Shown: in pieces, positions 42,300 to 53,279 of the stretch
Layout: each line of letters begins with the position of its first letter
How positions within the stretch are numbered: position 1 is the first letter of the stretch
Assembly: GCA_963932145.1 (NCBI GenBank)
Contig: OZ010578.1
Span: 22,230,827-22,294,826, forward strand
Direction: 5' to 3'
Origin: Acanthosepion lycidas
Taxonomy: Eukaryota > Mollusca > Cephalopoda > Sepiida > Sepiidae
DNA length: 64,000 nucleotides
Notes under the pieces: generated by a model
Database searches by the model: none
The model's input: only the letters and a program-made list of their open reading frames with translations
What the model was told of the DNA's origin: nothing
Position numbers and translations under genes: made by a program

Positions 42300-44280
42300 T
42301 GTTCATCAGTGAAAAGAATTAAATATATAATCAAGTACATGTACAAGGAACATGACTGTCCTTTTGTTGAAGTAAGAGACAACCCAGCGACAGATTGTGA
42401 GCAGAATCAAGCTCACGATGAAATCATTAATTATCTTGCTTGTCTCCTCCGGAAGCTATGATGAAACTGCCAGAGTTCAAGCGACATGACAAGCCTCACA
42501 ATGCCTACAGACTTGCTGTACATCTTGAAGACAAAGAAAGAGTTTACTTTCACAGAGGTAACGCTCAGGAAGCTTCTCAGGCACATAAGGACGTTGACAG
42601 TGCCCTTACTAGATGGTTTAAAGTAAATAAGCATGATAATGATGTAAGTAACCTCCTGTACCCTGACCTTCCGATGCATTATGTTTTTAATAAGTGCACT
42701 AGAACATGGACACCAAGGCAGAGGAATACTAATACCATCAGTAGAATAGTTACGGTGAGAATGAGAGACACAGACAAAAATAAATTGCGAAAGTTGCTGC
42801 TGCATGTCTCAGGTGTCGTGAGCTTCCAGGATTCGCGCACTATAGAAAGAGAAATCTTGCCAACATTTAAGATACCTGAGATATAGTCTTCTCTCAAACG
42901 ATGACACACTGGAACATGAATTGATAGAAGCCGCTGCATTTCAGATGCCCTTAAAGTTGAGTGTTATGCTTACTGCCCTGTGCACGTATATGAATATTCC
43001 AGTCTTTACCTCACTTGTGGACCACTCACAAGGACGCAATTGATTCATTTCTGGTAGAGAATGCCATTAATTCTTCAGCAATTAACCTGTCTGAACCTAT
43101 TAGATTACCGCAGCTTGACCATTGTGAAGACCTCGATGACCCATGCAACACTTACTGGTGAAGAGAGGCTAATGTTGTGCTTGAATCTATATAGGAGAGG
43201 TGAGGTGCCTAAAACTCCTATTTCTATTTAGATGCACTAGGAGGTTGTGCTAAACTTATATGTTCAATGTCATAATATTACATCTGCAAAGGAACAACTG
43301 CAACGTTTACAGTGATGCCTGGATATGCATTGCCTTTACACTACTGTCAAGTGGAAAGACTATCTATAGTTTGTTCAAATTGCTTGTCCCTCTCACGGAG
43401 GCCAGTGTTTGTAATGTACCAGCCATTTCAGACCATACAAATTATTTACGAAACCTGGGTTTTATCATCTTTGATGAGGCTTCTATGATCCCTTCATTTA
43501 CTCTTCATGCTATTGATAAATCCTTGCGGGATATCACTGGCATTGCTGCTCTTTTGTGGTGGTAAAGTTGTGATTTTGGGGTGGGAAGTGTTTAGGCAAA
43601 TCCTACCCCCCCCCAATTCTCTTGTATGGCTAATTTTCATCCAATACAGATTAAGCCAAATCATCAGGACAACAGCAGATGAGGTAATTTGTAGCTGATG
43701 ACATAGAAGTGCCTCAAATTTGATGGGTTGACGGCTCTCTGGTGGATGATATCTTCAACAATACATCTAAAGAAGAGAGAAGGAGCAGATAGATTATTTC
43801 GCCAAAGAATCCAGACTGACTCCTGATCAATGAAGTGATTTTGAAACAATATCCACATTACTTTTTAACTTATTGTAGTACAGGTAAGTTTTGACAGATG
43901 ATCCTGTTGAGGCTGAACGCTACCCATTTGAATTTCCAAACCCTTTGACACCATCAAGGATGCCTCTATAAGTTGATCTTAAAACCTAGCTCAATAGTAA
44001 TGCTTCGTCGTAACATTTCTATCTCCAGAATGAACTCTACAGTGGTACATGACTGGAAGTTGTGACCATGCATCAACATTCAATTGAGACTTCCTTAATT
44101 AATGGCTCATTAATTGGCAGATTGCCCTCATCTCCCAAAATAAAGCTAGCTCCAAGCGACTCTAACTTGCACTTCACCTTAGAGAGAAAGCAGTTGTCAT
44201 ATGCCAAGTCATATGGGCATGCATTTGAGAAGGTGGTATTGTTCTTAACCTCAGCCAGTATTCAGTCATGAGAAATTGTA
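42300..44280 (+). pseudogene. Helitron ORF, second copy, extending through the SF1/Pif1-type helicase
   Basis: The frame 42440-42886 reads PPEAMMKLPEFKRHDKPHNA, RLAVHLEDKERVYFHRGNA, RWFKVNKHDNDVSNLLYPDL, then TRTWTPRQR: Helitron middle region. Helicase motifs follow at 43260-43700: SSGKTIYSLFKLLVPL, IIFDEASMIPSFTLHAIDKS (Walker B DEA), and KVVILGW-VFRQILP (usual GGDFRQxLP). Near 44062-44271, APSDSNLHFTLERKQLSYAK followed by an AFEKVVLFL-like run matches the C-terminal motif V/VI region before the conserved end. The copy overlaps copy 1 in content over about 560 bp. Broken by stops throughout. Confidence 0.87.
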
Positions 44281-44473
44281 TGTGGCAGATTTTAGAGCAG
44301 GCAAACTCTTATATGTAAGGGTTAAGGTGATGGAGAAAGACAAGGAAGGAGAAGAGAGCGAACTGTTATTAAGAATATTGTCTGCCAAGAGGTACTTACT
44401 TGAAGGAGTGTTTTCAGTAATTCTGGAGACCCTTGAATGAATTAGGTATGTGTCATTGTTTTATACACCCCCC

Positions 44474-44476
<3 letters not shown>

Positions 44477-44549
<73 letters not shown>
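44477..44549. repeat. (TA)n microsatellite
   Basis: A pure TA run. Confidence 0.97.
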
Positions 44550-44551
<2 letters not shown>

Positions 44552-45263
44552 CTGAATATCTTTCAAAAGAGGAAAGTACTTAAATCTGACATGATTTATA
44601 TACTTTGTACATATATATGATATTGAAGATAACTAGCATGGCTCTGTGCTGGGAGTGGGGAGTATCACGAACTAATTGGCATTGGCAACCTTTGCACACA
44701 TGGTGGACTCTCCCAAGTATCTTTATGCGTTATTTATTTTCCCAGTCTATGAGTATTGTATGTTAAAAAAGAATAGATTTAATAGCTAAACTTTATGTAT
44801 TTGTAAATATGCCTGAACAAATGTACGTAATTTTAATATTTGCTGCCTAAGTATCTTATTCTGTTATAGATGTGCACATTTTAATTGCTGCTTTTTTCAA
44901 TGCGTTATTTTTATACATACATATACGTAATAAAAGTTTATTGCTCATTCTATTAGTAGGTCCGTGGACATTCCAATAATAATAATAATAATAATAATAA
45001 TGAGAAGAAGCAGAAGAAGAGGGAGGTTTATTATACATCATTAATATTAATATCAACCGTTTAATTAAACCATTATCCATAAAAGAAGCATGAGAAAAAT
45101 ATTAAAAATCAGAATTATCGGATAGTCCCGAAAAGGTCAGAAGTCATTTTCCGAAAAAACAGAAAAATTAAATAGAATTAAATAAATAAAATAAATTAAA
45201 TAGAAAAGTTCAATTAAAAAAACATTTAATTTAAATATTACTACCCAAATAAACTCAAATCAC

Positions 45264-45305
<42 letters not shown>

Positions 45306-46014
45306 GGGGAGAGAAAGAGTAAGAAAGAGAAATACTTACAGAATGACATGAGGATCCATTTTCTTTTGATATTCTAAGTACAAAGCCAGAGAAAACAGCT
45401 TTCGTTTCGTTAATTAGACCCTTAAGAGGAGAGGCGTTGACTGGAGCTCGTCATTGGTTTTGTTTCCATCTTGAGTAATTTTTTTTGCCAAACAAATTAA
45501 CAAAAGCCCAAACAAAATTTCGGACTCTTAATAATATTCTCGCTTAATGGATGCTTGCAATAACAAAATGAGAAAGAAAAATTAACCAGTTAAGAGAGAT
45601 GCATTGTCAGTGAATTTGATGCTGATAATGATCGCTACCATTGGGAATAATATTAACATGATCATTTCCTTGATCATTATTTTACTTCAAACGTAATAAT
45701 AAACATTATAACAATTATTCTTTATTATCATTTCGTGACATCCTTCTTATGATTTTCCTTGGCATTTATATCCCTTTATATTACTATTGTTCATTCATTT
45801 CTTCATTTCTTCAGTCTCCTTCGTATTTCATCGTGATTTCTCTGTATATTCGCTCTTTTCTGTAACAGCTAGGTAATAGGAATATAACAATCATCATGCA
45901 AAATGAACTTGATGATCGGAGTTCAAATCAACACCTATCCATTCCTTGCTACTAAATATTCATTTTTTGACAAAATATAACCCAGAGCGATAAAAAAAAT
46001 TCGAGGTTTCGCAG
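44550..46014. other. Stretch with no gene; (AAT)n at 44976-45002 and (TA)n at 45267-45299
   Basis: AT-rich. The 74-codon minus frame is encoded by the AAT array (poly-Y). Nothing else recognised. Confidence 0.5.
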
Positions 46015-46240
46015 AGGTGATAGCAAATTGATATTATAAGAAATAGATCGAATCGCGATTGACTTGAAAGAGTTCAAGTGTATGGAATCACGACCGTTTT
46101 CCCAGAAAAGCCATTTATGAAATTCCCGAATGTTAGTGATTAAACAGCAGATCAGTTCGAGATCTCTAGCCTGGGGTGGCAGCTAGTCTAGGAGAATAAC
46201 TATAGTGAATTCAGAATTGTATAGAGGGCAACAGGAAAAG
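46015..46240 (+). mobile_element. tRNA-derived SINE, diverged copy
   Basis: AAGAGTTCAAGTGTATGGAATC is B-box-like. It is followed by GTTCGAGATCTCTAGCCTGG, GGTGGCAGCTAGTCTAGGAG and AATAACTATAGTGAATTCAG. The latter blocks match TATAGCCTTGGATGGCAACTGG-TCTAGGAGAAGG of the full SINE. Confidence 0.65.
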
Positions 46241-49200
46241 ACTACCCTTGAAGTCATCCCAATTCACAGATTATAAGTCAAAAGAATCTGTGTGTGTCCT
46301 GAATGGACGAAGCATTTAAAAAAAGTTTGCTAGTCTCAACTAATTTCGAGTTCCTTCGTATCATTTACGAGCATCTCCCGGGCCGTCTCTAGTACTCAGA
46401 GAGTGACCGCTACGCTTATCATATTCATGTGATACAACCTCCAAATTTACCTGGTAAAATCGATATAATTATGTATACTTTCTGTAAGATAAATCGATGA
46501 TTTGCTACATTTTCTTTTTGTTTATGACCACCAATGTTAATTCCAAGAGAAATTTAGCATATTTTCTTGTGTATAAATCATGAACATTAGATCATCAATC
46601 AAAAACAAAAAGGCGCTTTGTCTTCTATACAGGTGTAGGTTTTCAGAAATGTTTACTCACCTTAAAAGTCTTTTGAGACAGCAAGATTGCAAATACACTC
46701 AGTTTTGCGAATAAGATACAGTTTGATTATATTTTCATTTTCATGTTTTATAAAATTTTCAAACTTCATTCTTAATATCTTTTTTTTTATTTTCGTATTT
46801 ATTATTATATAGAAATATAATAAATTCATATCAAACAGAAAAGTATGATAGACTAATTAACACCATAAAATGTGTTAACTGCTATGTTTAGTTAGCATTT
46901 TTCCCCGTCGAAAAAAATTTTGAAACGGAAAACCTGCTAAACATCCGGTTCATTTCTATCCTTTAATATTGTGAAAATGGGTGTATTTGGAGGTCGTATT
47001 TTAATCAAGAATGGAAGTTAAGAAAGATGGAGTTATGTTATACTCAAATCGTATTATACACAAGAAAATATAGTATGCATTTCTTTGTGAGAGATTTTGG
47101 TCAATGCATTAGTTTTTATAGCCAATATGAAGAGTCCTAGATTGCTCACTATTCACAACTATTCTAGCTTCTCATTAATAATTTTCAATGCATTTGTATG
47201 CACATATCGAATTACGAATATCAAGTAACATTATTATTATGGGCAAAAACCTCAACATCGTTCATATCTGAACAATATCTCAGTTTTAGAGATTGGCACA
47301 TGTTTCTAAATATGAAACCTATTTCGAATACAACATTAAATTCCATTTACTACAGTTCATTCATTTCCAAGGCAAAGTCTTCTTCAAATTTTCGTGTTAT
47401 CTCGTTTTCGCTCTGAGATCTTGCACAGCCAAGTCCACAATTATGTCGCATCCGATGTCTTTCTTTACAGCAATCACAGCTGCTTCTCTCGACTGTATAC
47501 ATTATTTATACCTCATATATTTCTATATTCCAACGATATGTCTGGTGATTATCCCTGGAGATAAGAAATCTCCTTAAACCTTCGGCAACGGCTTCGGTGT
47601 CGTCACAGACGTCAGCGCCACCGTGGTCTCATCACTTTCAGCTTTACCATGAATTACTAATGAAGACAATTTTGATTTCAACGTTTCTGATACGACTGCA
47701 AGTGATTCAACAGGAACATGATTCTTACTTTGATATTCTCCAGATTTTAACACTTTATGGTTTGGCATCAGGATTACCTGGACAATTTGATGTCAAAGCA
47801 AGTCTTCTTGATATTCCAGAACTTTACTAAGTATTCTCATCAATTCTTCAAATAAATATAATTTCAATAATATTGTTTGTTTACACTATATAATTGGAAG
47901 TTTTAAGCACACTTCTTTGAATCCGTGTCGGCACAATATATTATTTTTAATTTATGGTGTCTAAAATTTCTATTAAGGATCATGTGACTATAAGCATCAA
48001 AAAGTGTCGACCAAAAGGACTTATTGTAATTATCAATTAGAGTTGTTTGGTTCATTTTATTTAGAGGTAAGTACCTTCATGAGATCTCTAAAAACAGAGC
48101 ATATTAGGATGAAAAAGACACCAAACTTGACGAAAACAAAATTTTAACGTCTAAATGCTTATGCTATTATTGAGAGGAAAGATCAAAGTTTATTTGAATT
48201 ATTTTTAGAACATTCTAAATTTTGATTAAAAAAATCTTGTTTCTCTTTGTATCACCGAAACTAGTAAGATAACATATAAAATTTTAGCACGTTTTATTTC
48301 TGTATGACACACATTAATTTGGAAAATCTTACAAAAATAAAAATAATTGTCAGATTTTAATGAAACTTTCAGAAATTATTCACAAATGATGGAACTTATT
48401 ATAAATATGTTTTTTTTTTTGTATTAACGTCAAGGCAGAATTTTTTTTCGTTTGTATTACCCCCCCCCCCACTAACTAATTGTACGAAAACTTTATAATT
48501 TCAATTTTGGGAAGATTAGTGATTATATTAGTTAAAAGCACAAAGCTTTGAGGAAACCAAATCATGTTTTGTTTTTTTTTTTTTTTTTTTTTTTTAGTTG
48601 GACCACCTCTACCTCAAAATCGTCTCTGAATTGTAACATACAAAACTTAATAAAACAAAAATATTATTTAATTTCAAAAGCTTTTAATTGCTTTTATTTA
48701 TTTTAATGAACATGGACAGTATTGTCTGAAAGCAAAAAGATATTTCGATGAAAAATGAATTTTTAAAACAATTATTTGTTATTTCTGAAATATTTTATTA
48801 TTTTTACATTAAATGTTGTGAATTCTTCTAAAATTAGGGAAAAATTTGTAAAATTTGACTAATGTTGTTATTAAGTAGATATATATTTACAGATTATAAT
48901 TTCCAAAGCTTTTTACAAACTAACGAACAACAGTATATAAAAAATATAATATGTGTCAATAATAACAGTGTAAATCAAATCTACGGAAGACCGGAAGTAT
49001 CATGCGTGCAATAAAAAAAAACGTCATGTGGATTGAGTTTCTATCTAGTATTTAACTTAAATACTGAATTTTTAATACAATTATTTGTTATTTCTTTAAT
49101 TATAATAGATTTTTACATTTAAGTTGTTAAAATATAAAATTAGTTAAAAGCCGCATTCGATTTCGTAAGTGTCCTTTTGAGATATAGATTTATTTTTGCG

Positions 49201-50055
49201 AAACACGCGTGGAGAAGTTAATTTGATTTTTCAATTTCAACTGAGAAGGGTACCTACAAGTATCAGTATCATCTTATGAAATTTATATGATCTTATTTTT
49301 ATATTAATCTCAGTTGTGACATTTTTCTATAAATTAAATATTAAAATTAATAATAAAATGAATGTAAATACAAATAACACAGTAAAATATATTTAAGGTA
49401 CATAGAATTATAGTACACTTCTGATAACATTTCATAAGAAAGGTACCTATAAATTAAATAGATACCTTTCTTATGACATATGAAATTTAATCTCACTCTT
49501 AACAGTCTTATTTTAATTTCTTTATAATATATTTTCCATAAAGCATCGTAAGCGTAAAGGTGAAAGCTAAGTACAAAAAATTAGTTATAGCGCTGAAAGT
49601 TTTCCTTAAAAATAACGAGGTAAATAATTTGTTCACTTGAATGTAAATTATTTCACTTTTCTTCTTCTGTAGAACAAATTAGCCTCACGGAATCCGTCAA
49701 TATGTCATTCATCATCTGTCAAGTAACGCGAAAGATTATGACCTGCTTTGTTTTATTTTAAAATTACATCTTTTCGGCGCAGAAGCTAAGATAAGATTTG
49801 TTCAAAATATTTTAAATAAACATTATAATTTCTGATTTTCTTAAAATAAATTTTGAAAAAATGATAATTGATATTTAAAAGAATTTCAAAGTGAGATTTC
49901 CAGTTTTTTTATAAACTGGAAAAAAAAATGATCAGTTTTGCTGACTCCAAAAAAAAAAAACAAGATTTTTAACGAAAATTTCGGACGTGCTAGGAATATA
50001 AATATTTTGAACAGTTTTATGGCTTCAACAAATATATTTGAACGCAACTGTATGC
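46241..50055. other. Long AT-rich stretch with no recognised gene
   Basis: Nearly 4 kb of very AT-rich sequence with homopolymer runs (poly-T at 48568-48595, poly-C at 48461-48470). Frames at 47198-47830 on both strands show no known domain. A 64-codon minus frame (47574-47768) has even composition and could be a decayed exon, but no splice signal or homology supports it. Confidence 0.5.
49433..49475. other. Strong hairpin, 18-bp arms
   Basis: CATAAGAAAGGTACCTAT (49433-49450) and ATAGATACCTTTCTTATG (49458-49475) are inverted copies with one mismatch, separated by 7 nt. A related AGGGTACCTACAAGTATC segment lies at about 49249. Confidence 0.85.
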
Positions 50056-50574
50056 CTTTAACTACTGATAAAGTATATTGTTGGTAATTTTGGTATAAAA
50101 TGTTTTGTTGGTAATTCAACTAGAAAATATATTGTAGGTCATTTTGCTTTAAAAATGTATTGTTGGTAATTTTACCATAAATATGTAATTTTATACTTTC
50201 CTAGTATTATTGTTTAGGGGTTTACTATTTTCCGATAGCTGTGACCCTAACCAGTGCTTATCACCCTGGGTCAAAGTGTACCTGGGAACAACAGCAATTA
50301 AGAGGTGGTTCCACGCCGTTCAAAACCTCCAATCTCCCGATCAGTGGCCCTACTCCTGGATTTAACTTATTATCCCACCCAGAACTTATCAATTATAATG
50401 GTCATTAAATAGTGACAGGAAACATTTTTTTCGTTTTTCCAGCACTTTCCTCGGTTTCCTTTACTATGATTTATTTACTGAGTTTTAATAACGGCAATAA
50501 TCTGTGGCCAATATTGAAGTTTAATTAATAGCAAGTCTCCTCAATATCCCAGCGTATTGCCATCGTCTGGATGG

Positions 50575-50952
50575 TTAGAAATATTTGGATTTGAGGTTGT
50601 TTTCAGACAATTCATGAGGTACCCATTTTCCAAGTTTAGTAGAACGATGAACAGTTGTATGGTTTGAACTGAGAACCACTGCCAATTCCTCAACTGATAA
50701 AGCAGGATTTTCTTCAAGGGCTGCTTCTAGAAGCTTTTCATAAAACTCAACTGGACGTCCGGTTCGAACTTCATCTTCAAGGGTGAAATCTCCACCTCTG
50801 AATTTTGCAAAATATCTTCTGCAAGTTCTTTCATTCACACATTCCTCTCCATAATCTGAGTGAATGTTTCTAGCCGCTTTGGCTGCTCAGTTTCCTTTCT
50901 TGAACTCATAAAGAATTATGTCTCTCAAATGATTCTTGGGTACTTCCATGTT
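50575..50952 (-). pseudogene. mariner transposase, N-terminal DNA-binding part
   Basis: The minus strand starts MEVPKNHLRDIILYEFKKGN, has one stop, then AAKAARNIHSDYGEECVNER. It continues TCRRYFAKFRGGDFTLEDE, then RTGRPVEFYEKLLEA, LSVEELAVVLSSNHTTVHR, LGKWVPHELSENNLK. These are the two helix-turn-helix modules and the WVPHEL linker motif of mariner-family transposases (relative of SETMAR's domain). It stops just after NLKSKYF, before the DD34D catalytic domain, so it is truncated. The single in-frame stop otherwise leaves the region open, suggesting moderate age. Confidence 0.93.
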
Positions 50953-51088
50953 AGCAGGGTTTTAATCAAACAAAATTTGATTTTATTGTTCTCTGAAATA
51001 AAATTTGATCAGTTTAAATGCATCTAAACAAAAATAATGTTCAGACATTATAAAATACTCTTTAAATTTCGTTCATTTTAACAAAAGG

Positions 51089-51122
51089 TTAAAATTCGGA
51101 CAGAACTTATGGGATGACCTGA
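51089..51122 (-). repeat. mariner 5' terminal inverted repeat
   Basis: On the minus strand TCAGGTCATCCCATAAGTTC, then TGTCCGAATTTTAA, is a classic mariner end with TA at its outer border. The 3' partner is missing because the element is truncated at about 50575. Confidence 0.88.
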
Positions 51123-51379
51123 TAGCAAAATTACTAAAAAAAACATTTTATACCAGAATTGCCAACAATATATTTTATCATTAGTTGAAGACACACATAG
51201 AACCAGGAGTAGCAAAGTGTGTCGCACCCATTGCCACCCTAACTACGGTATTCGCTACTATTATATTATTAATCCATGTGATTCAACAATTTCTTCACTA
51301 ATCTTTTATTCTAGTGTTTTCCTTGGAGTATTTTAAAAAAATAAACTAGAAGCTTGTACGAGTATTACTAAAACTCAGA

Positions 51380-52048
51380 TCCGGTATTCTGCTCTGGTCT
51401 GCCTGCTCCCTCTGAATGTCCAAGTTCCAAGAGTTTATCTGTTTTATTCTCTTGGCTAGTACATTTAAATATAGACCCTTGTAGTTCTCATGGGTTCACC
51501 ATCCATACCCATTCATGCCTATTCTTTTATTCTTTCTGGATCAATTTATTAAACTCCCTGATTAATTGATTCAATATCTCATCCGTATCAACACACGGTC
51601 TACATTTATCATGCTAGTCTTTAATCTATGCAGGTCTTTATATAATATTTTTTCTTAAGGCATTGTTTCGGCTGCTATTAATGGCATTTCAGTTTGTATT
51701 TTAAATTTGCCCGGAAATTCCTTCATTTTGTCATTTTACCTAAGTTCTGTCTTGTATACTCTTTAGAGATCTTGATTTTCGAGTCGATACAATACACGAT
51801 GCTAATAAGTTTTCTCCTTCCTCTTTTGCCTTTGCATAATTTGCTTGGTGTACCCAACTCGTATTAGAAATCTGACCTAATAGCTGAATGTGGGAACGAC
51901 AGGATTCAATACTTACAAAACTACAGTAGTAACGTGTCATCATGATCCAATTTTTGCCTATCTTGATGAATGAATGTTCTATCAAGTCAGCACCTTTGTA
52001 TAAACCCCTGTTACGACTAATATTCACTCCAGACCTCTCTGATCGCAT
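51380..52048 (-). pseudogene. Unrecognised coding-like region (102-codon frame plus downstream remnants)
   Basis: A minus-strand frame at 51740-52048 begins MRSERSGVNISRNRGLYKG and contains LIEHSFIKIGKNWIMMTRYY, SIESCRSHIQLLGQI and SWVHQANYAKAKEEGENLL. The composition is protein-like and not repeat-encoded. Downstream to about 51380 more coding-like text follows with stops (for example RPCVDTDEILNQLIREF). I do not recognise the family. It may be an N-terminal ORF of a LINE such as the R4 elements nearby, or a processed host gene. Confidence 0.4.
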
Positions 52049-52084
52049 ATAAGCAATCGATCGCTTATGATGCTTGAAAAATAG

Positions 52085-52400
52085 TCGGTTTTTGCCAGTG
52101 AGTCAGTTAAGTGCCTTACGTAATAGACGCTTAGGCGATCATGTCTTTTTCGATTCAGGACTGACTGGGCAGAATATTTTTATATTTTCTTTCTGTGATA
52201 GACTGGTTGCCAAACAAGGCTACAGGATCTAGTAACCCATAATTTGGGTAAGTAGAGATAGATTCATACTTTACCCAAGGGCATTTTCCTGTAAGGGATT
52301 ACAGTTAACTGAAAATATAAGGAATTCGAACTTCGCTCTCTGATTTCTCATCCGGCTTCTATTTCTGTTCCACAAATGGTACCTGACACTTCCTGATATA
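52085..52400 (-). mobile_element. tRNA-derived SINE, inverted copy
   Basis: The minus strand has CCGGATGAGAAATCAGAGAG, GCGAAGTTCGAATTCCTTAT, the AAAATGCCCTTGGGTAAAGT block, and CTGTAGCCTTGTTTGGCAAC. It then reads ATCGCCTAAGCGTCTATTAC, shared with the 15.64-kb copy. Order is as in the other SINEs, with a longer 3' part. Confidence 0.8.
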
Positions 52401-52589
52401 CTGTATGTTACAAGTGTCAAATCAGACCAAAACGGAAGTGCCGTTTCCATATCTGAGCAGGAGCTTCACAGTCTTCATTTCTCAGATTTGACTGATCTCA
52501 ACAGTACCTCTGGTGATTATTTATTTTCTGCAACCTATATAACACGGACGGAATATCCGAAACCTTTCGTTACTCCATATCTATTTCTT

Positions 52590-52930
52590 TGTCAAATCTC
52601 CTGACGGGATACATTGCTCAACCCGTTTAGGCTTTCACGTCTAAGACATGTTACCCTACGCACATCGGGACTCATCCCTATTCACTTCGTATTTGATTAG
52701 TAAGAAGGAAGTTACATTTGAATAGATGTTGCTTTGTGGAAACGACTCCCGAAAGGATGCTTTCCGAATCACTGCAATCTTAACATGTTCATGTCTAGGG
52801 TAAACTGTTATATTATCTGCTTATCCTCATAATTTATTTTTCTTCATTCCTCCTTTTACATTAATACAATCATTTCATTTAGTAATTCTCTTCCTTGAGT
52901 GGCTCTTGATACTTACCTATGGTTAAAAAT
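52590..52930. repeat. Interspersed repeat shared with 5700-6010
   Basis: TTCATGTCTAGGGTAAACTG, then TATTATCTGCTTATCCTCAT, then CCTTGAGTGGCTCTTGATAC matches 5.7-6.0 kb. It lies directly beyond the SINE at 52085-52400. Confidence 0.65.
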
Positions 52931-52954
52931 TATTTTTAGAAAAGCCCGCCTCTC

Positions 52955-52957
52955 TGC

Positions 52958-53000
<43 letters not shown>

Positions 53001-53260
53001 TCCTTTGATTTCTGGTGCGTTCACATTTTTTCCAGGTCCCGCCAAGAGACCTAAGGTTAGAAACGGCATCATAAGATATTCTACTCACCAATTAACACGC
53101 ACACACACACATATTGTACATAGATAAAGGCATGAATCTATTGCAATATTTTCCAACTAATACGAGGACACCAAATACAACAGGGATTAGTAATGTTCCC
53201 ATGTGTCACATATTTGAAATTTCGATTTTAAGGTCCTTGTATTTCGATAGCTTTGTTGAT
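52955..53260 (-). pseudogene. R4-type LINE 3' end with (TAA)n tail, copy 1
   Basis: The low-coordinate end is (ATT)n at 52961-53000, the complement of a (TAA)n 3' tail. The minus strand above it reads AIKAIEIQGP, then RNFKYVTHGNITNPCCIW in shifting frames. This corresponds to the C-terminal ...KYKDLEIEISKMWHxKTxxxPVVVGxLG block seen more clearly at 55.0-55.2 kb. Confidence 0.7.
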
Positions 53261-53279
53261 AGCCTTCATATGTTTTTGT

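Larger units (their letters stand above)
50056..51189. mobile_element. Inverted arms (~62 bp) enclosing a mariner remnant
   Basis: The left arm 50056-50118 (GATAAAGTATATTGTTGGTA, then TTTTGGTATAAAATG) is matched by the reverse complement of 51127-51189 (GATAAAATATATTGTTGGCA, then TTCTGGTATAAAATG) at roughly 85-90% identity. The ATTGTTGGTAATTTT theme is repeated again at about 50130-50185. The arms lie outside the mariner terminal repeat, so this is either a host inverted repeat that received a mariner or a composite fold-back unit. Confidence 0.75.

Noticed and set aside
47574..47768. 64-codon minus-strand frame as a host exon
   Set aside because: Balanced composition, but no recognisable domain, no convincing splice sites and no neighbouring exon.
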